The notes beneath the pieces were generated by a model. The model searched no databases, was not told the origin of the DNA, and saw nothing but the letters and a program-made list of their open reading frames with translations. This document shows, in pieces, positions 33,140-42,053 of a stretch of 64,000 nucleotides of DNA (positions are counted from its first letter, which is position 1; every line of letters begins with the position of its first letter). A program made the position numbers and the translations under genes. Source of the stretch: JADFNB01 sp036397455 (GTDB lineage Bacteria; Gemmatimonadota; Gemmatimonadetes; Gemmatimonadales; GWC2-71-9); contig DASWIX010000080.1 in assembly GCA_036397455.1 (NCBI GenBank), positions 75,982-139,981 of the forward strand, in the 5' to 3' direction.

Positions 33140-35194
33140 ATGTCATCCATCCCGTTGCGATTCGGCTCGATCGCGTTGCTGACCTTCGCCCAGGGGTTGG
33201 TCCCGGCGTCACTCGGTGCCCAGGCGCCCCGGCGAACCCTGGCGCTCGAGATGTACCTGGACATGGAGACGGTGGGGAATCCGGAAATATCCCGCGACGG
33301 CCGGCAGATCCTCTACACCCGCGGCCGCATCGACCGGGTGAACGACGCACGCGTGTCAGAAACGTGGATCATGGACGCCGACGGGTCGCGGAACCGATTC
33401 CTCGTCAAGGGCTCGTCCGCGGCGTGGTCGCCCGACGGGACGCGCATCGCGTTTCTTGCGCCCGGCGAACCGTCCGGGGCGCAAATCTTCGTCCGCTGGA
33501 TGGACGCCGAGGGCGCGACCACGCAGATCACCCACGTCGAGCAGGCGCCGGGGAATCTGCGCTGGTCACCCGACGGGGCCCAACTCGCCTTTACCATGTC
33601 GGTGCCGGGCCGGCCCGAGTTTTCGGTCGATGTACCCGGACGTCCCAGCGGTGCACGGTGGACCGAAGCGCCGAGGGTCGTGACGCGCGCCAGCTACAAG
33701 GCCGATCGCCGCGGCTATATCGATGACGGGTGGAACCACATTTTCGTCGTGCCGGCCGACGGCGGCACGCCGCATCAGCTCACCGACGGGAACTGGAACC
33801 ACGGCAACCCCGAGTGGATGCCCGACGGGAGCGAGATCGTGTTCAGCGCCCTGCGGGTGGACAACCCGGATGATCCGGACCAATGGGATGAGTCCGAGGT
33901 CTACGCCGTCCATGTCGGGTCGCGCGCCATTCGCCAGCTTACCACGCGCAAGGGTCCCGACGGACGTGCGGTGCCGTCGCCCGACGGACGGCTGATCGCC
34001 TACGCCGGGATCGACGAGCACGACGACACCTACCGCGATCAACACATCTATGTGATGAACGCCGACGGGTCGGGCTCGCGCATGATCTCCGGCGACTTCG
34101 AGCGTCCGTTCGGCGGCTTGACGTGGGCGACCGACGGCAGCGGGGTCTACACGACCGTCAGCAGCGAAGGGACGCGAAACCTCTACTTCGTTTCGGTCTC
34201 GGGCGGCGTGCGGCCGGTGACGGAAGGCAATCATCTGCTGTCGATCGCTTCGTTCGACCGGCGGGGCCGAGCGGTCGGCACACTGTCGTCGTTTCACGAA
34301 CCGGGCGACCTGGTCACGTTTGACCCCCGCCGGCCCCAACAACGCATGCAACTCACGCACGTCAACGACGACGTCCTGGCCGGCGTGACGCTGGGGGACG
34401 TCGAAGCGATCTGGTACGAGTCGGTCGACGGATTCCGCATCCAGGGGTGGATCGTGAAGCCGCCCGATTTCGATCCGGGCCGCCGCTATCCGCTGATGCT
34501 CGCGATCCACGGCGGCCCGCATTCGATGTACACGGTCGGGTTCAATTTCGGGTGGCAGGAGCACGCGGCGAACGGGTACGTCACGCTGTACACCAACCCA
34601 CGCGGCAGCACGGGATACGGCACCGAGTTCGCCAATGCCATCAAGCACGCCTATCCGGGCAAGGACTTCGATGATCTCATGCGCGGGGTCGACGCGGTGA
34701 TCGCCCGCGGCTACATCGATGAAAGCAGGCTCTATGTGTACGGGTGTTCGGGCGGAGGGATTCTCACGAGTTGGATCGTGGGCCACACCAACCGGTTCGC
34801 CGCGGCGTCCGCCAACTGTCCGGTGACCAATTGGATATCGCTGGTGGGCACGTCGGATGCCTACCGGTACCATCGCAATTTCGAGCGCTACTTCTGGGAC
34901 GACCCGTCCGAACACCTGCGCCGCTCGCCGATCATGTATGTCGGCCACGTCAAGACGCCCACGATGCTCATGACCGGTGAACGCGATCTGCGTACCCCCA
35001 TGCCACAGACCGAGGAGTACTATCAGGCACTCCAGGTGCTGGGCGTGCCGACGATGATGGTGCGGTTCAACGGCGAATGGCATGGCACAACGTCCCGCCC
35101 GTCCAACTTCATGCGGACACAGCTATTTCTCAGAACGTGGTTTGAGAAATGGGCGGAGCCGGAGCCGGAGGAGGTGGCAACCGGCGGGCGGTAG
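33140..35194 (+). CDS. S9 family prolyl-oligopeptidase-type peptidase, secreted
   Basis: 684 residues with an N-terminal signal (IALLTFAQGLVPASLGAQ). An N-terminal propeller of WD/PD40-type repeats (ISRDGRQILY, WSPDGTRIAF, WSPDGAQLAF) precedes an alpha/beta hydrolase domain with YVYGCSGGGILTSW (nucleophile Ser537) and a C-terminal RFNGEWHGTTSRP His. It most likely cleaves acylated or proline-containing oligopeptides. GGAGG precedes the ATG. It ends 54 bases before the toxin-antitoxin locus. Confidence 0.92.
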   Translation: MSSIPLRFGSIALLTFAQGLVPASLGAQAPRRTLALEMYLDMETVGNPEISRDGRQILYTRGRIDRVNDARVSETWIMDADGSRNRFLVKGSSAAWSPDGTRIAFLAPGEPSGAQIFVRWMDAEGATTQITHVEQAPGNLRWSPDGAQLAFTMSVPGRPEFSVDVPGRPSGARWTEAPRVVTRASYKADRRGYIDDGWNHIFVVPADGGTPHQLTDGNWNHGNPEWMPDGSEIVFSALRVDNPDDPDQWDESEVYAVHVGSRAIRQLTTRKGPDGRAVPSPDGRLIAYAGIDEHDDTYRDQHIYVMNADGSGSRMISGDFERPFGGLTWATDGSGVYTTVSSEGTRNLYFVSVSGGVRPVTEGNHLLSIASFDRRGRAVGTLSSFHEPGDLVTFDPRRPQQRMQLTHVNDDVLAGVTLGDVEAIWYESVDGFRIQGWIVKPPDFDPGRRYPLMLAIHGGPHSMYTVGFNFGWQEHAANGYVTLYTNPRGSTGYGTEFANAIKHAYPGKDFDDLMRGVDAVIARGYIDESRLYVYGCSGGGILTSWIVGHTNRFAAASANCPVTNWISLVGTSDAYRYHRNFERYFWDDPSEHLRRSPIMYVGHVKTPTMLMTGERDLRTPMPQTEEYYQALQVLGVPTMMVRFNGEWHGTTSRPSNFMRTQLFLRTWFEKWAEPEPEEVATGGR

Positions 35195-35214
35195 GATGGT
35201 TGTGGGCAAATGCA

Positions 35215-35248
35215 TTGACTGCACTTGGTGAATTATGTAATGTAATTC
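35215..35248 (+). promoter_or_regulatory. vapB promoter and palindromic operator
   Basis: TTGACT (35215-35220) and TAATGT (35238-35243) with a 17-base spacer. A palindrome GAATTA-N7-TAATTC (35230-35248) covers the -10 and ends at the base before the ATG. No Shine-Dalgarno is present, and the expected transcription start lies at the ATG, so a leaderless mRNA is likely. Autorepression by the ribbon-helix-helix protein is the family norm. Confidence 0.65.
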
Positions 35249-35524
35249 ATGTCCCGACAACGAAAGCGGGGTTCCGAGGTCCGGGAGCCGCTGCAGGTGT
35301 ACCTGACGGCAGACGAGCGCGCGCTGCTCGATCGCCTTGCGGCGGAATACGGGATCTCCCGAGCGGAGGTGCTGCGCCGGGGCATCCGCGCATTCGCCTT
35401 GGACGCCGGTGGAGACCGCAGTGCCGTGCTCACCGTGCTCTCATCCCTGATCGGCGACGACTGGCCATCCGACCTCGCGTCCGAGCACGACGCGCATTTG
35501 GCCGACGCGTACCGCGGGCGGTGA
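35249..35524 (+). CDS. vapB: ribbon-helix-helix antitoxin, VapB-type
   Basis: 91 residues. The first half matches the CopG/RHH fold (PLQVYLTADERALLDRLAAEYGISRAEVLRRGIRAF), which binds operators as a dimer; the tail (LASEHDAHLADAYRGR) should bind the toxin. It overlaps the PIN-domain gene (GTGA) and sits directly after its own palindrome. The AT-rich leader contrasts with the surrounding GC-rich DNA, consistent with acquisition of the module. Specific subfamily not determined. Confidence 0.82.
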   Translation: MSRQRKRGSEVREPLQVYLTADERALLDRLAAEYGISRAEVLRRGIRAFALDAGGDRSAVLTVLSSLIGDDWPSDLASEHDAHLADAYRGR

Positions 35525-35946
35525 GTCAGCGCGTCTTTCTCGACACGTCGGGCTGGCTCGCGGTCCTCTCCGCCCGCGAAGCCCGGCACGCGGAGAGCCT
35601 CGAAACCTACCGCGGGCTGGTGCAAGCGCGCCGCGGCTTCGTGACGACCAACCTCGTGATCGCCGAGATGCACGTCCTGATCACGCGCGTGCGGGGAGCC
35701 GGAGCGGCCCTCGCCTTCCTCGATGCGCTGACGCGCGATGCAACCCATGACGTGCGGTTCGTGACCCCCGCGCTGCAGGAGCGGGCCATCCAACGTTGGC
35801 TCCGGCCGTTTGGCGACCATGGGTTTTCGCTGGCGGACGCCACGAGCTTCGAGGTGATGCGCGAGGGGCGCATCACCGCGGCCTTCGCGCTGGACCGACA
35901 CTTCAGCGTCGCGGGCTTCGAGCGACTGCCATCCCCAGGACCGTAG
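35521..35946 (+). CDS. vapC: PIN-domain toxin, VapC-type
   Basis: 141 residues from a GTG that overlaps the antitoxin stop. PIN-domain acidic residues are in LDTSGWLAVL, LVIAEMHVLI, LADATSFEVM and FALDRHFSV. PIN toxins are Mg-dependent ribonucleases that attack tRNA or rRNA. The protein should be held inactive by the RHH partner. The order antitoxin-then-toxin and the coupling are typical of vapBC. Confidence 0.86.
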   Translation: MSQRVFLDTSGWLAVLSAREARHAESLETYRGLVQARRGFVTTNLVIAEMHVLITRVRGAGAALAFLDALTRDATHDVRFVTPALQERAIQRWLRPFGDHGFSLADATSFEVMREGRITAAFALDRHFSVAGFERLPSPGP

Positions 35947-35948
35947 TA

Positions 35949-35977
35949 TTGACATAATACCTATATATCTATATTAT
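35949..35977 (+). promoter_or_regulatory. near-consensus sigma-70 promoter overlaid by ArsR-type operator
   Basis: TTGACA (35949-35954), a 17-base spacer and TATTAT (35972-35977). A 24-base palindrome ATAATA-N3-ATATAT-N3-TATTAT (35954-35977) fills the spacer and the -10, so bound repressor would block polymerase. The expected start site falls at or next to the ArsR ATG, and there is no Shine-Dalgarno, which implies a leaderless transcript. It is the strongest promoter seen in the window. Confidence 0.85.
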
Positions 35978-35984
35978 CATCACT

Positions 35985-36290
35985 ATGATCACCCGCCGCC
36001 TTGTCAGATCGGTCGACCGTGACGTGCTCGCGCGCGCGGCCGACATCATCAAGATGCTCGGCCACCCTGAGCGCCTGAAGATCGTGGAGGTCCTCGAGGG
36101 TGGGGCGGCGACGGTGAGCGAAATCGAGCAGGAGGTCCGACTGCCCCAGGCGATTGTGTCCCAGCACCTCGCCCGGATGCGCGGTGCCGGGATCGTCGCG
36201 GCCCGGCGCGACGGGGCTTTCGTGCATTACCGGATCACCGAGGCAAAAGTGCATCACATCCTGAATTGCATCCGAAACTGCGATCTCTGA
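35985..36290 (+). CDS. ArsR/SmtB family transcriptional regulator
   Basis: 101 residues, winged HTH of ArsR type (IIKMLGHPERLKIVEVLEGGAATVSEIEQEV, then PQAIVSQHLARMRGAGIVAARRDGAFVHYRI). The last residues contain two Cys (CIRNCDL, about 95 and 99) that could sense thiol-reactive or metal ligands; the alpha3 ELCVCDL-type metal motif of classic ArsR is absent. It is expected to repress its own promoter and perhaps the efflux genes that follow. Inducer unknown. Confidence 0.88.
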   Translation: MITRRLVRSVDRDVLARAADIIKMLGHPERLKIVEVLEGGAATVSEIEQEVRLPQAIVSQHLARMRGAGIVAARRDGAFVHYRITEAKVHHILNCIRNCDL

Positions 36291-36297
36291 GGCCTTT

Positions 36298-36313
36298 TTT
36301 TTGAGCTCAAAAA
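36298..36313. promoter_or_regulatory. AT-rich palindrome between arsR and tolC-like gene
   Basis: TTTTTGAGCTCAAAAA, perfect 16-base palindrome with extra T upstream and an AAAAATA/TATTTTT repeat just beyond (36309-36332). It could be an attenuator/terminator after arsR, or an operator or promoter element for the efflux genes; the sequence cannot distinguish these. GC content here is far below that of the neighbours. Confidence 0.5.
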
Positions 36314-36314
36314 T

Positions 36315-37625
36315 ATGGTAATAGCTATTTTTGCATTTATGGTCGCGCAAGCTGCCGCCGGGGACACGGTGGCGATGAGCGTGGCGGACGCCGTCCAACG
36401 GGCTCGGGACATGAATCCTGCGCTCCGGGCCGAGGTCGCGGAGGCGCGGTACGCTTCCGCGACGGCGCTCGAAGCGACGTCGGCCTTTCTGCCGTCGTTG
36501 CGGCTCGAAGGCCAGGTGACGCGGACCACCGATCCGGTGGGTGCCTTTGGTTTGAAGTTGCGCCAAGGCCGCTTCGCCGGCCCGGACCTTCAACTCGACG
36601 CGCTGAATGATCCCGCGGCGATTTCCGGGTTCTCCACCGCCGCGACCATCGAACTGCCGATCCTCGCGACCGAAGGGCTCTTCGGCTACGCGGCGGCCAA
36701 ACGCGGTGCCGCCGCCAGATCGGCAGGTGCGCGGCGGGCGGGCGGCGCGACCGCCTTTCTCGCGACGCGTGCCTATTGGGATGTGCAGCTTGCCCGGCGC
36801 AAGGTCGCGACGCTCGACGCCGCCTTCGAGGCGGCCCGCGCACACAGGGAGCAGGCCGAAGCGCTGCGCGCGCAGGGCCTCGTAACGGGGCTCGACGCCC
36901 GGCTCGCGGATCTCCGTGCCGCGGAACTGGAAGCGCAACTGGTGCACGCGACGGCGGAATCGGACAACACCGTCTTGCGCTTGCGCGCGTTTCTCGCGCT
37001 GCCGGTCGGTGTGCCGCTGGTGCTTCTCGATTCGCTGACCGACGTCGTGTCCGCCGGGTGTGCCGACGGCGCCTGCGAGGCGGCGCACCGGGCCGACCTG
37101 GACGCGCTGTCGCTCGGCGTGGACGCGGCGAATCTCGCCGTCAGGCGAGCGTGGTCGTCACAACTCCCCCAGGTCGCGGCGTTCGGCGTGCTTTCGCATT
37201 CCGGTCGGTCGACGTTCTGGGGAAGCGGCAGTGGTGACTGGACGCTCGGAATCGGCGTGCGCTGGAACGTGTTCCCGGCTCTGGGTGGGATCGGCGGGGT
37301 GCGAGGTGCACGCGCGGCGCGCGACGCGGCCGAGGCCCGACACGAAGACGCCCGACGTAACGCCGACGTCGAAGTCCAGACCGCTCGTCGCCTGGTCGAT
37401 GCGGCGTCGCAAGGCGTCGGGATCGCGTCGCGCGCGCACGGAGAGGCGGCGGCCGCCCTCGATCACGCGCGCTTGCGATACCGCACCGGTGCCGCCCCGA
37501 TCACCGAATTGCTCGACGTGCACGCCGCGGCGACGGCCGCGCACCTGAATCTCCTCGCAGCTCGTCACGGTTTGCTGGTGGCCAATGCCGCCCTGGAACT
37601 CGCCCACGGAGTCTACGATCGATGA
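36315..37625 (+). CDS. TolC-family outer-membrane efflux protein
   Basis: 436 residues. A short hydrophobic start (MVIAIFAFMVAQAAA) serves as signal peptide, though it lacks the usual basic residue; ATG at 36339 is a shorter alternative. The body has the coiled-coil repeats of TolC proteins (AVQRARDMNPALRAEVAEARYASA, AHREQAEALRAQGLVTGLDARLADLRAAELE, DHARLRYRTGAAPITELLDVHAAA). It forms the outer-membrane channel with the adaptor and RND pump downstream. Its stop overlaps the adaptor start as ATGA. Confidence 0.88.
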   Translation: MVIAIFAFMVAQAAAGDTVAMSVADAVQRARDMNPALRAEVAEARYASATALEATSAFLPSLRLEGQVTRTTDPVGAFGLKLRQGRFAGPDLQLDALNDPAAISGFSTAATIELPILATEGLFGYAAAKRGAAARSAGARRAGGATAFLATRAYWDVQLARRKVATLDAAFEAARAHREQAEALRAQGLVTGLDARLADLRAAELEAQLVHATAESDNTVLRLRAFLALPVGVPLVLLDSLTDVVSAGCADGACEAAHRADLDALSLGVDAANLAVRRAWSSQLPQVAAFGVLSHSGRSTFWGSGSGDWTLGIGVRWNVFPALGGIGGVRGARAARDAAEARHEDARRNADVEVQTARRLVDAASQGVGIASRAHGEAAAALDHARLRYRTGAAPITELLDVHAAATAAHLNLLAARHGLLVANAALELAHGVYDR

Positions 37626-38611
37626 ACCGTCTCATGGGCCTCACCCTCGCCGTCGCCGCATGCAGTCAGGGCGCCGCGATCACCCCGGACGAACGACGTC
37701 CGCCCGAGCCCATCCTCGAGGTGTATGCGGAAGCCCTCACGACCTTCGTGGCGATCGCGGGGTCGGTGGTCCCGCGCGAACGTGCCGAGATCACCACGAG
37801 GATGATGGCGCGCATCGCGTCCGTTCCGGTTGAGATCGGAGCGCGCGTCCGTCGCGGCGACCTGTTGCTTCGGCTGGGGACGGACGATGTGGAGGCCAAC
37901 CGGCGCAAGGCGGAAGCGGCGCTCGTGGCGGCCCGGGCCGCTCGGGACGAGGCCGCGCGTCACGCCATGCGCATGGATACGCTGCTCGCGCAGGACGCCG
38001 TGCCACGCGCCCAACGTGACCAGGCTCACCTGGGTCGCGTGCAGGCGGAATCGCAGGTCGCGATGGCGGAAGCGACGTTGACGGACGTCGCGACCGCCGA
38101 GGGATACGCGACGATTCGTGCGCCGTTTGACGGGACGGTGGTCAGTCGCATGGCCGATCGCGGCGACGTCGCCGCGCCCGGCATGCCGCTCCTCGTGCTG
38201 GAGAGTGTCGGCGCGCGCGATGCGGTGTTGTATCTGCCGGTGACGTTGCTTGGCGAGGTGGCCGTGGGGGATACGGTGCGCATCGACACGCCCGATGGCC
38301 GGATGGTCGCGGCGCCGATTCGCGCGCTGTCGTCCGGCGGCGATGCACGGTCGCGTACGGCGGAAGCCCGCCTCACGCTTCCGCCCGACTGGCCGACCGG
38401 ACTGTCGCTGACGGCGCGCGTGCCCGCGGGAAGTCACGTCGGCGTGGCCGTGCCGGAAGCGGCCGTGGTGCGGCGCGGGCAGCTGACCGGCCTGCGCGTG
38501 GTGACCGGTGACGCCACGGTTGTGCGGTGGGTGCGCCTGGGCCGCACGCTGCCCGACGGGCGCGTCGAGGTGTTGAGTGGCCTTGAGGCCGGTGAAGTGA
38601 TCATCCGATGA
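37622..38611 (+). CDS. RND efflux periplasmic adaptor (membrane fusion protein), lipoprotein
   Basis: 329 residues, lipobox VAACSQ near residue 14. Barrel-sandwich and hairpin: RARIASVPVEIGARVRRGDLLLRLG-like segment (here MARIASVPVEIGARVRRGDL), a coiled-coil of ~70 residues (EAALVAARAARDEAAR), ATIRAPFDGTVV, then a beta-barrel. It bridges pump and channel. It is linked by ATGA overlaps to tolC-like and RND genes. Shorter than most AcrA proteins (about 380), mainly in the hairpin and C-terminal domain. Confidence 0.88.
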   Translation: MNRLMGLTLAVAACSQGAAITPDERRPPEPILEVYAEALTTFVAIAGSVVPRERAEITTRMMARIASVPVEIGARVRRGDLLLRLGTDDVEANRRKAEAALVAARAARDEAARHAMRMDTLLAQDAVPRAQRDQAHLGRVQAESQVAMAEATLTDVATAEGYATIRAPFDGTVVSRMADRGDVAAPGMPLLVLESVGARDAVLYLPVTLLGEVAVGDTVRIDTPDGRMVAAPIRALSSGGDARSRTAEARLTLPPDWPTGLSLTARVPAGSHVGVAVPEAAVVRRGQLTGLRVVTGDATVVRWVRLGRTLPDGRVEVLSGLEAGEVIIR

Positions 38612-41600
38612 AGACCGGTCCGTCGGGCGCCATCGCCCAGCGTTTTCTGCGTTCGAAGTTGACGCCGTTGTTGATCGGGGCGTCGCTCGCGGCCGGTGTG
38701 GGTGGACTGCTCACCACACCGCGTGAGGAGGAACCACAGATCCGGGTTCCGATGATCGACGTGGCCGTCGGTCTCCCCGGCGCCACGCCGCGCGAAGTCG
38801 AGCGCCGTGTGGTCGAGCCGCTCGAGCGCGCCATGTGGGAGATTAGCGGCGTCGAGTACGTCTACAGCGTGGCCCAGAGCGATGGCGCGCTCATCACCGC
38901 GCGGTTCGACGTGGGGACCGATCCCGAGTTGGCGCTCACCCGTCTTCACGGCAAGCTGCTGGCGAACGCGGCCGCGGCACCACCCGGCGCGACGCCACCG
39001 CTCGTGACGCTCCACGGAATCAACGAGGTGCCGATTCTCACCCTGACGCTCTCGGGGGGAAGTGACGCCGGTGACGGGTATCTCCTGCGCCAGCAGGCGG
39101 TGGAACTCGCGGCCGAACTGAAGCGGATTCCTGACCTCGCCGAAACGTGGGTCGTCGGTGGCGCACCGCGCGAGGTGGCGGTGACGCTCGATCCACAGGC
39201 GCTGGCGGCGCGCGGCCTTTCGGCCGCGCACGTGCTGCAGGCGATCGGCGCGGCCAACGCCGAGCTGCCGACGGGCGACCTCGTGGCGGCGAACCGGAGC
39301 GTTCCCGTGCGTGTGGGACATCTGCTGCGGAGCCCCGACCAGGTGCGCGACGTCATCGTCGCGATCGCCGGCGGGCGCCCCATCCGGTTACGCGACGTGG
39401 CCACCGTCAGCGACGGCCCCGCCGAGCCGGACCAGTACGTGTCGTTTCTCGACACACACACCGGTGCGTTCGAGCCCGCGGTGACCATCGCGATCGCCAA
39501 GCGCGAGGGAACGAACGCCGCCGACCTTGCCGCGCTGGTGTTGGAGCGCGTGGACCAGTTGACGGGTCGGCTGGTGAGCAGCGACGTGCGTGTGACGGTG
39601 ACCCGCGACTACGGCGAGACCGCCACCGAGAAATCGCGCGAGCTGCTGATCCACATTCTGATCGCGACCCTGGGCGTGGCGCTCCTCGTGTGGCTCACCC
39701 TGGGCTGGCGGGAAGCGGTCGTGGTGCTCGTGGCCGTGCCGGTGACGCTGGCGTTGACGCTCCTGGTGTATCGCCTGTACGGGTACACGCTCAACCGGAT
39801 CACGCTGTTTGCGCTCGTGTTCGCCATCGGCATCCTGGTGGACGACGCCATCGTGGTCGTCGAGAACATTGCGCGCCACCTGAAGCTGGGCGAGCGGCCT
39901 CGTGACGAGGCGGCGGTCGTCGCGGTCGACGAAGTCGGCAACCCCACGATTCTCGCGACGCTGACGGTCATCGCGGCGATCCTGCCGATGGCGTTCGTCT
40001 CGGGGCTCATGGGCCCATACATGCGGCCCATTCCGGTCGGCGCGTCGGTGGCGATGCTGTTTTCGCTCGCCGTCGCGTTCATCGCGACGCCGTACCTTGC
40101 CGTCCGCCTGCTGAAGGCGCCTGTCGGGATCCCGCACGGCGCTCCGACGGCACACGAAGACCATCTGCCGTCGGGCCGTCTCGCCACGTGGTACGCGCGG
40201 GTGCTCGGCTCGCTGCTGTCCAGCACGCGGCGGCGGCGCTTCACGTATGCGGGGACGCTGGCGCTGCTCGTCTTGTCCGCGCTGCTGGTGCCGCTCAAGC
40301 TCGTCACGGTCAAGATGCTGCCGTTCGACAACAAGAGTGAGTTCCAGCTCATCGTGGACATGCCGGAGGGTACCACGCTCGAGCGCACCAACGAGGTGGC
40401 CCAGGCGCTCGCATTGGCGGTCGCGCGTGACGAGGCGGTACACGACGTCCAGACGTATGCCGGGGTGCCGGCGCCGTTCAACTTCAACGGCCTCGTGCGT
40501 CATTACTTCCTGCGGCGCGGCCCGACGGTGGCCGACGTGCAGGTCAACCTGGTGCCCAAACACGATCGCGTCGAGCAAAGTCACGCCATCGCGCTCCGGC
40601 TGCGTCCGGTGGTCGACTCGATCGCGCGCCGCTACGGCGCTGCGGTCAAGGTGGCGGAGATCCCCCCCGGCCCGCCGGTGCTTGCGACCCTCACCGCCGA
40701 GATCTATGGCCCGGACTACGACGCACAGATCGACGCCGCGTCGCGGGTGCGCGGCGTCTTTTTGGCGACGGAGGGCATCGTCGACGTTGACTGGTCTGTC
40801 ACCGCGCCCCACGCGCAGGTGCGTGCCGCGGTGATGCAGGCGGAGGCGGCGCAATCCGGTACCAATCCGCACGATGTCGCGCGCGCGATATCGGCGGCGC
40901 TGCACGGGGCGACGGCGGGACTGCTGCACGACGATGGCGCCGCCGAGCCAGTGGCGATCCGGGTGCAACTGCCCGACTCCGCCTCCGCCACCGTGTGGGA
41001 CCTGGCCGGCTTGCCCGTCCCGACCCCGTACGGGACCAGACGACTTGGGACGTTGGCGACGATCGACAGCGTCGCCGCGTTGACGCCGATTTTCCGGAAG
41101 AACCTGCGCCCGGTGGTCTATGTGACCGCCGACGTGGCTGGTCGGCTCGAGAGCCCCGCGTACGCGATGCTCGCCATGCGGCGGGGCCTCGCGGGCGTCG
41201 AGGACGGGTTCCCCGTCTACTATGCGGGCTCGCCCACGCTCACGGAACGGACGTTTCTCGTGTGGGACGGCGAGTGGCAGATCACGGTCGACGTGTTCCG
41301 CGACCTCGGCATCGCGTTCGCCGCGGTGCTGGTGCTGATCTACGTACTCGTGGTGGCCTGGTTCCAGTCGTTTACCGTACCGCTCGTCATCATGGCGCCG
41401 ATTCCGCTCACGTTGATCGGCATCCTGCCCGCCCACGCGGCCGGCGGTGCGTTCTTCACCGCGACGTCGATGATCGGCATGATCGCGCTGTCGGGGATCA
41501 TCGTGCGGAACTCGATCCTGCTCGTGGATTTCATTCAACTCGGCCTCGCCCGCGGTCGTTCGGTCGCCGACGCGGTCGTGGGCTCGGTTTTGGTGCGGGC

Positions 41601-41766
41601 CCGTCCGATCATCCTGACGGCCGCAGCCGTCGTGATCGGCGGGGTCGTGATGGTCGGCGATCCGATTTTCCAGGGGCTCGGCTTGGCGCTCATCAGTGGC
41701 GCCGTCGTGTCCACGGCGCTCACGCTGTTGGCTATTCCCTTGCTCTACTACGAGATGCACGCATGA
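38608..41766 (+). CDS. RND efflux permease (HAE/AcrB-like)
   Basis: 1052 residues, normal for AcrB-type RND pumps, with 12 membrane segments and two large periplasmic loops. The first helix region (LTPLLIGASLAAG) precedes EEPQIRVPMIDVAVGLPGATPREVERRVVEPLE; TM4 has GILVDDAIVVVENIARHLK, which carries the proton-relay acidic pair; the C-terminal half shows SGIIVRNSILLVDFIQLGLARG. Substrate is not evident; the sequence is not a clear CusA/CzcA heavy-metal type. ATGA overlaps on both sides. A 790-residue antisense ORF over it is a GC shadow. Confidence 0.93.
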   Translation: MKTGPSGAIAQRFLRSKLTPLLIGASLAAGVGGLLTTPREEEPQIRVPMIDVAVGLPGATPREVERRVVEPLERAMWEISGVEYVYSVAQSDGALITARFDVGTDPELALTRLHGKLLANAAAAPPGATPPLVTLHGINEVPILTLTLSGGSDAGDGYLLRQQAVELAAELKRIPDLAETWVVGGAPREVAVTLDPQALAARGLSAAHVLQAIGAANAELPTGDLVAANRSVPVRVGHLLRSPDQVRDVIVAIAGGRPIRLRDVATVSDGPAEPDQYVSFLDTHTGAFEPAVTIAIAKREGTNAADLAALVLERVDQLTGRLVSSDVRVTVTRDYGETATEKSRELLIHILIATLGVALLVWLTLGWREAVVVLVAVPVTLALTLLVYRLYGYTLNRITLFALVFAIGILVDDAIVVVENIARHLKLGERPRDEAAVVAVDEVGNPTILATLTVIAAILPMAFVSGLMGPYMRPIPVGASVAMLFSLAVAFIATPYLAVRLLKAPVGIPHGAPTAHEDHLPSGRLATWYARVLGSLLSSTRRRRFTYAGTLALLVLSALLVPLKLVTVKMLPFDNKSEFQLIVDMPEGTTLERTNEVAQALALAVARDEAVHDVQTYAGVPAPFNFNGLVRHYFLRRGPTVADVQVNLVPKHDRVEQSHAIALRLRPVVDSIARRYGAAVKVAEIPPGPPVLATLTAEIYGPDYDAQIDAASRVRGVFLATEGIVDVDWSVTAPHAQVRAAVMQAEAAQSGTNPHDVARAISAALHGATAGLLHDDGAAEPVAIRVQLPDSASATVWDLAGLPVPTPYGTRRLGTLATIDSVAALTPIFRKNLRPVVYVTADVAGRLESPAYAMLAMRRGLAGVEDGFPVYYAGSPTLTERTFLVWDGEWQITVDVFRDLGIAFAAVLVLIYVLVVAWFQSFTVPLVIMAPIPLTLIGILPAHAAGGAFFTATSMIGMIALSGIIVRNSILLVDFIQLGLARGRSVADAVVGSVLVRARPIILTAAAVVIGGVVMVGDPIFQGLGLALISGAVVSTALTLLAIPLLYYEMHA

Positions 41767-42053
41767 AACTCTTCCTGATCATTGTCGACGGCGATCACGC
41801 CGCCGACGTGCAGCGCCTGCTCGATGAATGCGAGCGGACCGGATACAGCGAGATCCCCACCGTGCTCGGCAAGGGTGCGACGGGGCGGAAACTCGGCACG
41901 CGGGCGTTTCCCGGATCGAGCACCCTCTATTTCGCCGCGGTCGACAGTGACTGCGCCGCGCGATTGCCGGAAGCGTTGCGGCGGCTGCGTGACCAGGGGG
42001 GCCGCGACGAGGGACTCAAAGTGTACGCATTAGACACCACGGAGGTCGTATGA
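41763..42053 (+). CDS. PII-like small protein of efflux operon (DUF3240-like)
   Basis: 96 residues with an MKLFLIIVDGDHAADVQRLLDECERTGYSEIPTV start and a LYFAAVDSDCAARLPEALRRL segment, consistent with the ferredoxin-like fold of PII/CutA-type proteins. The family assignment is by fold and position after an RND gene. It may bind a small ligand or metal and modulate the pump. ATGA overlap with both neighbours. No signal peptide. Confidence 0.6.
   Translation: MKLFLIIVDGDHAADVQRLLDECERTGYSEIPTVLGKGATGRKLGTRAFPGSSTLYFAAVDSDCAARLPEALRRLRDQGGRDEGLKVYALDTTEVV

Noticed and set aside
33566..35083. 505-residue minus-strand open frame over the S9 peptidase
   Set aside because: Shadow of the S9 gene; His/Arg-rich, no start signal, no family.
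39388..41760. 790-residue open frame on the minus strand over the RND permease
   Set aside because: A GC-driven antisense shadow; its translation is Arg/His-rich and lacks any family, while the plus-strand protein has complete RND motifs.
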